Shown piece by piece: positions 10,083 to 18,354 of a DNA stretch of 64,000 nucleotides (the stretch's first letter is position 1; every line of letters starts with the position of its first letter). A model generated the notes under the pieces. The model searched no databases, was not told the origin of the DNA, and saw nothing but the letters and a program-made list of their open reading frames with translations. The stretch comes from Salinicoccus halodurans (lineage in GTDB: Bacteria > Bacillota > Bacilli > Staphylococcales > Salinicoccaceae): the NCBI RefSeq assembly GCF_900114445.1, contig NZ_FOTB01000005.1, forward strand, positions 248,001-312,000, given 5' to 3'. The position numbers were made by a program, and so were the translations under genes.

Positions 10083-11864
10083 ATGAAACTGACGGTATTT
10101 GCAACGACTGATGTCCATGGTGCAATCTATCCCTATGATTACTTTACCGATACAGATAAGAATTCAAGCCTGCTCCATATAAAATCCTATATCGATTGGT
10201 ATAAACAGGAAAACCCCGAAGAAATTGTTCTGACCGTTGATAACGGAGATATTCTGCAGGGAGGTGTCTGGAATGATTACGATTATGAGCATCGCGCCGG
10301 GAGCATGCTTGTACCCAAAATCATCAATGACCTGTATGACATCATCGGGATCGGCAACCACGAATTCAATTTCGGCCTGGATTATCTGTACACAGTTTAT
10401 AAGGAGATCGAGCCGGTAATCATCAATGCCAATGTGGATTTCAAAGATCATCCACTGAAAAAGCGTGTGCTGCCCTACGAAATATTGGAAAAAGAAACAT
10501 CGTCCGGGATAATAAAGATCGGTTTCCTGAGCGTCGTCCCCACCCAGATTATGAAGTGGGACGCATTCCACCTGGAAGGCAGGCTGACTGTCGCGGACAT
10601 GAGAAAGACGGTGGAAGAGACTGCGGCTGAGATGAAAGCCGCAGGTGCAGACATGACTATACTGCTTTCCCATTCGGGTCTGAGCAAGAACCCGGATCAT
10701 CTCAGGAAATACGGGGAGAACCAAACGCTTCTGATGACAATGGTCAAAAATATCGACGGTATCATATTCGGTCATACACATGAGTTTTTTCCCGATGCAG
10801 ATTTTGAAGTTGAAATCGGCACTATCGATTTCAGAAAGGGCACAATCAACGACAAGCCGATGGTCCAGCCGGGCGTTTATGCAAGCCATTTAGGAATGCT
10901 CACTTTTGAAATTGAAAAAAAGGATGGCTCCTGGAACAGCCTCGACCGGACTGCATGTCTGATCGACACCAGGGAAATCCCGCTCACACAGGAACTTAAG
11001 AATAAATACGAGCCGGATCATCAAAAAGTACGGGAATTCCTGTCTCAGCCGATCGGTAAAATAGAGGCTGTATGGCATACTTATTTCTCAAGGCTGTTTC
11101 CTTCAAAAGCAGTACAGGTTGTGGCTGAAGCAGGCAAAGCCTATACGGAAAAACTGATTCAGTCAGGGGAGCTTGAAAGTCAGCCGGTCCTTGGTTTCAA
11201 TGCTGCGATCAAAGCCGGCAGAGACGGGCCTGATGACTTTACAGTGCTTGAGGCAGGAGAGGTTACATTGTCGGAGGCTATTAATTTATACAAGCATGCC
11301 AATTCGATGGTCATCATCAAGATCAACGGCGCCACACTCAAGGAATGGCTGGAGTGGAGTGCATCGCAGTTCAACTCCCCGGATGAGACGGATATTTTAT
11401 TGAAACCGAACCGTTCAAGAGATGGATTCCCGAGCTATAATTATGATACTTTCTTCGACCTCGATTATGTCTTTGACATTACACAGCCGCCGAAGTATGA
11501 TAGTACAGCTAAACTTATTAACAACTCATCAAGACTGGTTGAAGTGAGGTACAGGGGAAAGGCAGTAGAGGATGAGGAAGTATTTATCGTGCCTGCCAAC
11601 AGCTACCGTGTAGCCTACACGCCATTTTTAAGAAATGCTGAAATACTGCATGAATCGCAGCTGAATGTAAGGGATATTGTCATCGAATATATAAAGGACA
11701 GTCCTGATTTCGTTCTGAGCGATCCGATGACCATACTACCCAGGGGCAGATATAAAATAAGCACAGCAACAAAAGCGAAAGATTATATAACAGAAGATCA
11801 GCAGATAAAGCACCTTGAAGAAAAGGGTGACGGCTTCAGCTGGTATGAAATCAATCTGGATTAA
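10083..11864 (+). CDS. Bifunctional metallophosphoesterase / 5'-nucleotidase family protein
   Basis: A 593-residue protein, starting at the ATG at 10083 behind a GAGGTG site. The N-terminal metallophosphoesterase carries the two-metal ligands in order: TTDVHG (residues 8-13), DNGDILQGG, GNHEFNFG, LLSHSG and IFGHTHEFF. The C-terminal half (from about residue 330) is a 5'-nucleotidase substrate domain (GFNAAIKAGR, TLSEAINLYKHANSMVIIKINGATLKEWLE). The family removes phosphate from nucleotides or 2',3'-cyclic nucleotides. There is no signal peptide or wall anchor, unlike secreted members, so it is predicted cytoplasmic. The rlmD gene follows after a few bases, so both may share a transcript. Confidence 0.88.
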   Translation: MKLTVFATTDVHGAIYPYDYFTDTDKNSSLLHIKSYIDWYKQENPEEIVLTVDNGDILQGGVWNDYDYEHRAGSMLVPKIINDLYDIIGIGNHEFNFGLDYLYTVYKEIEPVIINANVDFKDHPLKKRVLPYEILEKETSSGIIKIGFLSVVPTQIMKWDAFHLEGRLTVADMRKTVEETAAEMKAAGADMTILLSHSGLSKNPDHLRKYGENQTLLMTMVKNIDGIIFGHTHEFFPDADFEVEIGTIDFRKGTINDKPMVQPGVYASHLGMLTFEIEKKDGSWNSLDRTACLIDTREIPLTQELKNKYEPDHQKVREFLSQPIGKIEAVWHTYFSRLFPSKAVQVVAEAGKAYTEKLIQSGELESQPVLGFNAAIKAGRDGPDDFTVLEAGEVTLSEAINLYKHANSMVIIKINGATLKEWLEWSASQFNSPDETDILLKPNRSRDGFPSYNYDTFFDLDYVFDITQPPKYDSTAKLINNSSRLVEVRYRGKAVEDEEVFIVPANSYRVAYTPFLRNAEILHESQLNVRDIVIEYIKDSPDFVLSDPMTILPRGRYKISTATKAKDYITEDQQIKHLEEKGDGFSWYEINLD

Positions 11865-11875
11865 GAGGGATGAAT

Positions 11876-13234
11876 ATGACCACAGTATCCAAAAATGAAT
11901 ACTATACAAAAACAGTGACAGACTACACTCATGAAGGAATGGGAGTCATCAAAGTGGAGCACTATCCGATTTTCGTCCCCGATGTACTCGTGGGAGAAGA
12001 AATTGAAGTCAAAGTGCTGAAGGCCAATAAGAAATTCGGATTCGGAAAGCTCATCAATGTCATCGAACCTGCAAAAAACAGGATAGAACCGCCATGCCCG
12101 TACTATTTCCAGTGCGGCGGCTGTCAGATTCAAACACTGGATTACACAGAACAGCGAGTCTTCAAAAAAGGTACAATGGATAAAAGCATCAACCGCATGG
12201 CGCAGCTCAATCAGACAGTCAATGATACGATCGGCATGGAAACACCGATGTACTACCGTAACAAATCCCAGATACCGGTGAAATTCAATGATGGTAAAGT
12301 GGAGATGGGATTTTACAAACCCCGCAGCCATGACATTGTTGATATCCATCATTGCCTGATACAGAAGGAAATCCATAACGACCTTATGGTTTTCATCAAA
12401 GAATTACTCAACGATGAAAAAGTATCGATTTATGATGAAGCAAAGCATCAGGGGCTGCTCAGACACGTCATCATCCGTTCCAACAATGATGATTCCGAAG
12501 TACAGATCGCTTTTGTAACCAACGGCAGAAAAAATGTGTTCGGGGGAATCAATCAGGCGATTACAGAACATTTCCCGATGGTCACAAGCATTGTGCAAAA
12601 TGTAAACACAGAGAAAACGAATGTGATTTTTGGGAATAAGACAAACATCCTTTATGGACAGGACTACATCACAGATACACTGCTCGGGAAGAAATTCCGT
12701 ATCAGGGCAAGATCATTCTACCAGGTAAATCACGAACAGACAGAGAAGCTGTATAAAGAGGCACTGGAAGCGGCAGACCTTAAAGGCGATGAGACAATCA
12801 TCGATACGTATTGCGGAATCGGAACAATCGGTCTGTGCGCATCTGATAAGGCAGAGAGGATCATCGGTATTGAAGTTGTGGATTCCGCAGTGGAAGATGC
12901 GAAGGAAAATGCAGAGCTGAACGGTGTGGAAAATGCAGACTATCATCTGGGCAAGTCGGAAGAAGTGATGAAGAAACTCGTGAGCCAGGGTGTGAAGCCC
13001 GATGTCGTATTCGTCGATCCGCCCAGAAAAGGATGTCATCCTGAATTTTTGGAAGCACTTGCCGAAGTGAAGCCGCAAAAAATCATCTATGTCTCATGCA
13101 ACCCAAGTACGCTGCAGAGAGATCTTAAATACTTAAACGCGCAAGGGTATGATGTAAGCCCGGTCACACCGGTCGATATGTTCCCGCAGACGAACCATGT
13201 CGAAGGTGTAGTGGCGCTGGAGCTCATGAAATAA
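11876..13234 (+). CDS. rlmD: 23S rRNA (uracil-C5)-methyltransferase, RlmD/RlmCD type
   Basis: A 452-residue TrmA-family RNA m5U methyltransferase. An N-terminal TRAM RNA-binding domain (about 1-65) is followed by the iron-sulfur cysteines of CPYYFQCGGC, the SAM site DTYCGIGTIGL and the catalytic cysteine in YVSCNPSTL. It is expected to methylate 23S rRNA uracils (U747/U1939 type). The ATG at 11876 is favoured over that at 11870 because the latter touches the GAGGG ribosome site. The usual staphylococcal order dagK-rlmD is interrupted here by several genes. A second family member lies at 23235. Confidence 0.92.
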   Translation: MTTVSKNEYYTKTVTDYTHEGMGVIKVEHYPIFVPDVLVGEEIEVKVLKANKKFGFGKLINVIEPAKNRIEPPCPYYFQCGGCQIQTLDYTEQRVFKKGTMDKSINRMAQLNQTVNDTIGMETPMYYRNKSQIPVKFNDGKVEMGFYKPRSHDIVDIHHCLIQKEIHNDLMVFIKELLNDEKVSIYDEAKHQGLLRHVIIRSNNDDSEVQIAFVTNGRKNVFGGINQAITEHFPMVTSIVQNVNTEKTNVIFGNKTNILYGQDYITDTLLGKKFRIRARSFYQVNHEQTEKLYKEALEAADLKGDETIIDTYCGIGTIGLCASDKAERIIGIEVVDSAVEDAKENAELNGVENADYHLGKSEEVMKKLVSQGVKPDVVFVDPPRKGCHPEFLEALAEVKPQKIIYVSCNPSTLQRDLKYLNAQGYDVSPVTPVDMFPQTNHVEGVVALELMK

Positions 13235-13246
13235 ATTTATTCAGGA

Positions 13247-13519
13247 TTGTATTTTAAACTCGATGATTTTGTTATGGATTACATATTTTCCGAAATTAAA
13301 ACTCCTATTGAAGAGTTTAAGGCAGCAAAGTTAATTGTTTCAAATATAGGGGGGTTCGATGAAGATATAGACCTTCAGGTTATTATACCGAAAGATTATC
13401 TAGTAAAGATTAAAGATAGGTCTGTCTCCAAATTAAATATTATTAAAGAAATATTAGACAAGAATTTTATAGAGGTGATGTTCTCAATAAAAGAAAATCA
13501 TACTATAAATATCATTTAA
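13247..13519 (+). pseudogene. AT-rich unknown reading frame at the left edge of the R-M island
   Basis: A 90-codon frame beginning with a poorly placed TTG and ending at 13519. The composition is sharply more AT-rich than rlmD, whose stop is only 12 bases away. It has alternating hydrophobic strands and a basic helix and I do not recognise it. Its stop overlaps, as TAATG, a second frame that is itself broken. It is best read as part of a truncated foreign gene or gene pair, though a short intact protein cannot be excluded. Confidence 0.35.
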
Positions 13520-13829
13520 TGGATATTCCCTTTATTGACTTTATAAAAAATCTGCCAAAACTAAAACAGATTGAAGTTTTGGAGCAGTATGAAAAAGATA
13601 AAAAGAATATTATAATTCATTAGAGAGCCTATTTTGTTATAAGTATTTTGATGGAGAGGAAGAAGACTTCTTATCTTTCCATCTTAAATATTTGAAACAT
13701 CATACATCAATGGCTTTTCCATCTCTCCTTTTGTTTAAAAATAACCTGAAATTATTAAGTATGAAATATCCTCTAAAAATACAGTGGTCTTATTATAAAG
13801 GAGAAGTTAAATTTGTGAGTCAAAATTAA
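13519..13829 (+). pseudogene. Frameshifted AT-rich unknown gene
   Basis: A frame starting MDIPFIDFIKNLPKLKQIEV stops at 13623, but the +1 frame then carries on sensibly from about 13600 (EYYNSLESLFCYKYFDGEEEDF and onward) to a stop at 13829. The shift falls at an A-run in GATAAAAAGAAT, so one base has probably been gained or lost. The joined product would be about 100 residues. I recognise no family. Confidence 0.4.
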
Positions 13830-14103
13830 CTATTGAAAAATCATTGATTTTTGCAACTTCATTTAATAATTCCTCGTTAAAGTAATCATTTGAGTGGTCC
13901 TTTAAATATAGGATATCTAATTCTTCTAATTGAAACTCAAGAAGTTTATTCAATTGTTTGTTATCAGACCATTCATCGATAAATACTTGTTTAATATTGT
14001 ATTTTTTAGAAGTAAGTGTATTAATTAATAAATTGATACGGTTGACAGCTTTGGTATCTGTCTCATGTTTGTCTAATTTATAATAAACGGCGATGTTTAA
14101 CAT
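13807..14103 (-). CDS. Small resolvase-N-terminal-like protein
   Basis: A 98-residue AT-rich gene, starting at the ATG at 14103 about ten bases after an AAGGTG site. The order of elements resembles the catalytic domain of serine recombinases: opening strand MLNIAVYYKL, helix, strand QVFIDEW, NKQLNKLLEF in place of the usual RPxLxxLL, strand LDILYLKD and a final helix-strand. The nucleophile position (RVS in recombinases) reads KLD and the DNA-binding domain is absent. It is probably not an active recombinase. It is divergent from the methyltransferase gene, where a regulator of an R-M system would sit, but that role is only a guess. Confidence 0.5.
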   Translation of the reverse strand: MLNIAVYYKLDKHETDTKAVNRINLLINTLTSKKYNIKQVFIDEWSDNKQLNKLLEFQLEELDILYLKDHSNDYFNEELLNEVAKINDFSIVNFDSQI

Positions 14104-14181
14104 TAGGTAACACACCTTTTATGTAGTTAAAATATATAATAAACTATTTTACCATAAAAAATATTCGTGTTGTGTAATACC

Positions 14182-14190
14182 TGCTATAAT
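14182..14190 (+). promoter_or_regulatory. Extended -10 promoter of the methyltransferase gene
   Basis: TGCTATAAT is a perfect extended -10 element 22 bases before the start codon of the methyltransferase, in the gap to the divergent small gene. Confidence 0.6.
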
Positions 14191-14212
14191 AAACAGAACA
14201 GGAGTGATAATA

Positions 14213-15205
14213 ATGCTATATAGATTTATAGATCTATTTGCTGGTATTGGTGGTATACGATTAGCATTTGAGCCGTATGGTCAATGTGTTTTCTCATCTG
14301 AGTGGGATGGGAAGGCTAAAGAAACTTATGAGGCGAATTTTAATGAAAAACCTTATGGTGATATAAAAAGTATTTCCGCAGAAGAGATTCCAGATCATGA
14401 AATTTTATTGGCAGGCTTCCCTTGCCAACCATTTTCTCTTGCTGGAGTGAGTAAGAAAAATAGCTTGGGCCTTAAGCATGGTTTTTTGGATGAGACTCAG
14501 GGTACTTTGTTTTTTGATATTGCTAAAATTATCAAAGCAAAACAACCTAAAATGTTCTTATTAGAGAATGTGAAGAATCTAAGAAGTCATGATAAAGGGA
14601 ACACATATAAAGTAATTAAAAAAGTTTTGGAAGAAGAACTCGGATATACTGTTTACGATCAAGTTATAAATGCTAAAGGACTAGTCCCTCAAAATAGAGA
14701 AAGAATATATTTAGTCGGTTTTAAAGACCCTATGGATTTTGAATTTCCAGAAGTGCCGTTAAATGGTCCTCCTTTAAGTTCAATTCTTGAAGAAACTGTT
14801 GAAGATAAATATACTTTATCTGATAAACTATGGGGTTATCTTCAGAATTATAAAAAAAAGCATGCTGAGAAAGGGAATGGTTTTGGATTTGGATTGGCAG
14901 ATTTGAATTCTCATAGCAGAACACTATCTGCAAGGTATCACAAAGATGGATCTGAGATACTTATCCCTCAAGAAGAAGGAAAAAACCCAAGAAGGTTAAC
15001 CCCGAGAGAATGTGCACGCCTTCAAGGCTTTCCGGAAGATTTTAAAATTGTTGTTAGTAATACAGCTGCTTATAAACAATTTGGTAACAGTGTTGCTGTC
15101 CCCGTTGTTGAAATGATAGCTGAAAAAATGATTTTTTCATTAGAACAAGGGCAAATTGTTGAAAATCCTAAGGATGAGGGAGAGATACAGTATGCAACAA
15201 AATGA
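14213..15205 (+). CDS. DNA (cytosine-5-)-methyltransferase of a type II R-M system
   Basis: A 330-residue C5-cytosine methyltransferase. Motif [13 protein letters not shown] lies at residues 9-20, the catalytic Pro-Cys of FPCQPF has Cys71, motif VI is LLENVKNL, motif [15 protein letters not shown], and motif [13 protein letters not shown] is near the end. The target-recognition region lies between roughly residues 190 and 285. The ATG at 14213 follows an AGGAGTGA site. The endonuclease gene overlaps the 3' end by 14 bases. Base composition is much more AT-rich than the flanks. With the EcoRII-type nuclease and Vsr downstream, CCWGG is the likely target (inference). Confidence 0.93.
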   Translation: MLYRFIDLFAGIGGIRLAFEPYGQCVFSSEWDGKAKETYEANFNEKPYGDIKSISAEEIPDHEILLAGFPCQPFSLAGVSKKNSLGLKHGFLDETQGTLFFDIAKIIKAKQPKMFLLENVKNLRSHDKGNTYKVIKKVLEEELGYTVYDQVINAKGLVPQNRERIYLVGFKDPMDFEFPEVPLNGPPLSSILEETVEDKYTLSDKLWGYLQNYKKKHAEKGNGFGFGLADLNSHSRTLSARYHKDGSEILIPQEEGKNPRRLTPRECARLQGFPEDFKIVVSNTAAYKQFGNSVAVPVVEMIAEKMIFSLEQGQIVENPKDEGEIQYATK

Positions 15206-16367
15206 AAGAGAAAGTATATTTAATGCAATAGAAGCGGCCAGAGGTATTGGTTGCTTTTTTTGTAAATTTTTATCCGCAAATGACACTGGAGCAAACGGAT
15301 CTCATCAAACAGGAGTATATTTGAATATGAGTTCATGGGATATATTTTTTGAAGGTCCCATACCAAATAATGAAATAAAAAGTAGAAAAGTAAAGATAAA
15401 CTTTAATGATGAAACAGAATTTGAAAGTCGACTAGTTTATTATAGCTCGAAAAAAGAATTCAGAATAACTCGTTTTTGGACAAATATTTTTATTCCTCAT
15501 ACTGAAATGGTTGGAGCATTAATACTTTTCATACCAATGCATATTGATGAATACAAAGTATATATATTTAATACCGAAGAGGAAATTGAAGAATTTATAG
15601 AGACTTTTTCACTATCTCTTGCAGAAAATCACATGACTTATTATGAAAATGACGAAACAATAGAAAAAGAATCATTTGAATTAATTATAAAAAAATTAAT
15701 TCATGGATATGATCATTTTCCTGCAAGTATTGTTATGTCTGATATTTCAAGGAAAACTTTTATGGAGTACCATCATAAAAATGAAATAAATCCAGATAGT
15801 GATTTGGTTAACTGGGTAGATACAGAATATGATGTATTTAAAATGTTAGAGAAGCAAATTTATAAAGAATACATAACTGAACCCTTTAATGAATTACAAC
15901 CATTGTTGGATTTTGCTAACAGTGCCTTAAATAGAAGAAAAAGTAGAGCCGGTAGAAGTCTTGAACATCATGTGAATTATATATTCAAAAAATACAAACT
16001 TCCTTTTGATAATCCTGGAAAAACAGAAGGAAGAAAAAAACCTGACTTTCTTTTACCTTCAACGGAAGATTATCAGAACTCAGAATTTCCAGCTGAAAAT
16101 TTAATATTAGTAGGAGCTAAAACAACATGTAAAGATCGATGGAGACAAGTATTAAGTGAAGGGGAAAGGGTAGAAAGGAAACATCTAATTACTTTACAGC
16201 AAGGGATATCAGAAAATCAGTTAGAAGAAATGGAAGCAGCTAATTTGCAGTTAGTAGTACCAAAGCCCTATCATAAACAATATCCCAAATCTTTTAAAGA
16301 TAAAATTTGGACAGTGCAGCAATTTATTGATTTTGCACAAGATAAATATATTTATATGATGAGTTAA
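15192..16367 (+). CDS. EcoRII-type restriction endonuclease
   Basis: A 391-residue protein, close to EcoRII (about 400). The N-terminal effector domain has the hallmark [15 protein letters not shown] at residues 27-41. The C-terminal catalytic domain has [10 protein letters not shown] (Glu258), KPDFLLPS (Asp285) and [14 protein letters not shown] (Lys310, Lys314, Arg316), the EcoRII-C PD-(D/E)XK-like site, then [11 protein letters not shown] and LVVP. EcoRII is a type IIE enzyme: it needs a second site bound by the N-terminal domain and cuts before CCWGG. The start at 15192 has a GGGAG site and lies inside the methyltransferase gene, so the two are translated together. Confidence 0.92.
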   Translation: MQQNERESIFNAIEAARGIGCFFCKFLSANDTGANGSHQTGVYLNMSSWDIFFEGPIPNNEIKSRKVKINFNDETEFESRLVYYSSKKEFRITRFWTNIFIPHTEMVGALILFIPMHIDEYKVYIFNTEEEIEEFIETFSLSLAENHMTYYENDETIEKESFELIIKKLIHGYDHFPASIVMSDISRKTFMEYHHKNEINPDSDLVNWVDTEYDVFKMLEKQIYKEYITEPFNELQPLLDFANSALNRRKSRAGRSLEHHVNYIFKKYKLPFDNPGKTEGRKKPDFLLPSTEDYQNSEFPAENLILVGAKTTCKDRWRQVLSEGERVERKHLITLQQGISENQLEEMEAANLQLVVPKPYHKQYPKSFKDKIWTVQQFIDFAQDKYIYMMS

Positions 16368-16442
16368 ATAATTTAAATTCATAAGGTATAGTTATAAGTA
16401 AATATTATTATTTATTATGCTCTTATAATAGGTGTGTTTATA

Positions 16443-16862
16443 ATGACTGATGTTTTAACTGCCGATCAAAGAAGAAAAAATATGAAAGCCATTAGATCTA
16501 TATCTAAATTGGAATCTATTATATCCAGTAAATTATGGAACGAAGGGTATCGATTTAGGAGAAATACTAAAGATTTATTTGGTAAACCTGACATCTCAAT
16601 AAAAAAGTATAAAATTGTTATATTTATAGATTCTTGTTTCTGGCACCAATGTCCTATCCATGGGAATACGCCCAAGACTAATACTGAATTTTGGAAAAAG
16701 AAACTTAAAAGGAATGCAGAAAGAGATCAGGAAGTTAATGAATACTATAGAGAAAAAAATTGGTATATAAAACGAATATGGGAGCACGATGTGAAAATGG
16801 ATTTAGGTAACGTAGTTGAGGAATTAAGTGAGTTTATAAATTTAGCTAAAAAAAATGGCTAA
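16443..16862 (+). CDS. vsr: Very-short-patch mismatch endonuclease Vsr
   Basis: A 139-residue Vsr. It has the opening TADQRRKNMKAIRS, the catalytic Asp50 in GKPDI, the zinc and active-site segment FIDSCFWHQCP (His68), and RIWEHDV near the end. Vsr nicks beside T:G mismatches produced by deamination of 5-methylcytosine, protecting the genome from the mutagenic side effect of the neighbouring methyltransferase. E. coli Vsr serves CCWGG sites made by Dcm, which fits an EcoRII-type system. A TATAAT lies 14 bases before the ATG (16424-16429), and AGGTG serves as ribosome site, so it may have its own promoter. Confidence 0.93.
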   Translation: MTDVLTADQRRKNMKAIRSISKLESIISSKLWNEGYRFRRNTKDLFGKPDISIKKYKIVIFIDSCFWHQCPIHGNTPKTNTEFWKKKLKRNAERDQEVNEYYREKNWYIKRIWEHDVKMDLGNVVEELSEFINLAKKNG

Positions 16863-16890
16863 GTTAAGTACTTTTATATATGTAGGCTGG

Positions 16891-16966
16891 GATCAAAATA
16901 TGCCGGCAGATACAGTGGTTGCCGGTGTGCCGGCCAAACCGCTGAAAAAAATAGATGAGCAGAAGA
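16891..16966 (+). pseudogene. 3' remnant of a hexapeptide-repeat O-acetyltransferase gene
   Basis: Directly after the AT-rich island the DNA becomes host-like and encodes MPADTVVAGVPAKPLKKIDE, the end of maltose/galactoside-type acetyltransferases (consensus DIPANTVVAGxPAKxxK). No left-handed-helix repeats precede it; upstream is Vsr and a short AT-rich spacer. A terminator follows at 16967 without an in-frame stop before it. The island appears to have replaced or split this gene, leaving only its last 25 or so codons. Confidence 0.75.
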
Positions 16967-16998
16967 AAATCCGGATTTTAGAATCTGGATTTTTATTT
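16967..16998 (+). terminator. Terminator of the former acetyltransferase gene
   Basis: An 11-bp stem (16967-16977 with 16982-16992, one G-T pair) is followed by a T-rich run. It now probably ends transcription from the R-M island before dus. Confidence 0.8.
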
Positions 16999-17065
16999 GT
17001 ATCTGGTGTAAAATATAATGATTGAAATGAGTGATACGCATAAAAGCGATGAAAGGAATTTATAT

Positions 17066-18037
17066 ATGAAAGAGAATTTTTGGCGCGATCTTCCGCGGCC
17101 TTTTTTTGTGCTCGCACCGATGGAGGATGTGACGGATGTCGTATTCCGCCATGTAGTGGCGGAAGCGGCTGAACCGGATGTATTCTTCACGGAGTTTACA
17201 AACTCGGACAGCTACTGCCACCCTGAAGGCATCCACAGTCTGCGAGGAAGACTGACTTTTACTGAGGATGAACAGCCGATTGTCGCCCATATTTGGGGGG
17301 ACAAACCTGAACATTTCCGCCAGATGAGCATCGGCATGGCGGAGCGTGGATTCAAGGGCCTGGACCTTAACATGGGCTGTCCCGTCCCGAACGTTGCCGG
17401 TGACGGCAAAGGGAGCGGGCTGATCTGCCGTCCCGAGGTTGCGGCTGAACTAATCCAGGCCGCTAAAGCGGGCGGTCTGCCTGTCAGTGTAAAGACGCGG
17501 CTCGGCTATACCGAAATAGATGAATGGCACGATTGGCTGAGGCATGTGCTGGAGCAGGACATAGCGAACCTTTCGATACACCTGCGTACACGTAAGGAAA
17601 TGAGCAAGTTTGATGCACACTGGGAACTGATCCCGGAGATAAAGGAACTCCGGGACGAGATTGCACCGGATACACTCCTCACAATCAACGGAGATATTCC
17701 GGACCGTCAGACGGGCATGGAACTTGCGGAAAAATATGGTGTGGACGGTGTAATGATCGGACGCGGCATCTTCAAAAATCCATTTGCCTTTGAACACGAA
17801 CCAAAAGAGCATACCAGTGAAGAGCTGCTGGATCTTCTGAAACTGCACCTCGATCTCCATGACAAGTATTCCGGACTTGAACTCCGGCACTACACCCAGC
17901 TCCACCGGTTTTTCAAAATATATGTCAAAGGTTTCCGGGGTGCGGGACAGTTGAGAAACAGCTTGATGAATACAAAGTCTACAGATGAAGCACGCGGTCT
18001 GCTGAGAAACTTTTCTGAAAATATGGTAGAACAGTAA
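17066..18037 (+). CDS. dus: tRNA-dihydrouridine synthase
   Basis: A 323-residue FMN TIM-barrel enzyme starting [23 protein letters not shown]. The catalytic cysteine is Cys105 in [10 protein letters not shown], and KTRLGY, NGDI and [13 protein letters not shown] are the usual flavin and phosphate contacts. It reduces specific uridines of tRNA D-loops. The ATG at 17066 follows a GAAAGGA site; an in-frame ATG at 17018 lies in the promoter-like TATAAT region and is rejected. It is a single gene between two terminators. Confidence 0.9.
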   Translation: MKENFWRDLPRPFFVLAPMEDVTDVVFRHVVAEAAEPDVFFTEFTNSDSYCHPEGIHSLRGRLTFTEDEQPIVAHIWGDKPEHFRQMSIGMAERGFKGLDLNMGCPVPNVAGDGKGSGLICRPEVAAELIQAAKAGGLPVSVKTRLGYTEIDEWHDWLRHVLEQDIANLSIHLRTRKEMSKFDAHWELIPEIKELRDEIAPDTLLTINGDIPDRQTGMELAEKYGVDGVMIGRGIFKNPFAFEHEPKEHTSEELLDLLKLHLDLHDKYSGLELRHYTQLHRFFKIYVKGFRGAGQLRNSLMNTKSTDEARGLLRNFSENMVEQ

Positions 18038-18066
18038 AAATCCAAGGGACTCCCTTGGATTTTTTG
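18037..18066. terminator. Bidirectional terminator after dus
   Basis: AAAATCCAAGGGA pairs with CCCTTGGATTTTT directly after the dus stop, and it also serves the small convergent frame at 18069. Confidence 0.9.
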
Positions 18067-18068
18067 AA

Positions 18069-18296
18069 TTATTTTTTTACTTTGTAGCTCAGTTCGACGA
18101 ACTGGTTGAATTCTCTGGAACCTTTAAATTCCAGTTCAGAATGATAATCCCCATCATGGAAAAACATATAGAAGCATTCCTGCCGCCTGGTTTTTTGAAA
18201 ACTGAATTCAGCATAGCTGAATTGTTTAATGATGCCGCCTTGTATGGCGCGTTGAGTCCTTTTATGAATGAAGACGGATGATGTGACTTTGACCAT
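18069..18296 (-). CDS. Small hypothetical protein
   Basis: A 75-residue frame, convergent with dus and divergent from the cysK-like gene. The C-terminal part (FHDGDYHSELEFKGSREFNQFVELSYKVKK) looks like a compact, soluble, mostly beta protein and the codon use is like its neighbours. The shared terminator at its 3' end and TATATTATAA just upstream of the ATG support expression, but no clear ribosome site is visible, so the start may be further in. I do not recognise a family. Confidence 0.5.
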   Translation of the reverse strand: MVKVTSSVFIHKRTQRAIQGGIIKQFSYAEFSFQKTRRQECFYMFFHDGDYHSELEFKGSREFNQFVELSYKVKK

Positions 18297-18316
18297 TCGC
18301 CGTTTTATAATATACT
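18289..18316 (+). promoter_or_regulatory. Sigma-A promoter of the cysK-like gene
   Basis: TTGACC, a 16-base spacer and TATACT lie 38 bases before the ATG of the cysteine synthase-like gene. Confidence 0.7.
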
Positions 18317-18354
18317 ATGGTAATAGGAATTAAACGTGAAAAGAGGGTTCTGTC

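Noticed and set aside
13236-16890. Direct repeats at the ends of the R-M island
   Set aside because: The bases at both boundaries were compared by eye and no convincing repeat was found, so no attachment site is claimed.
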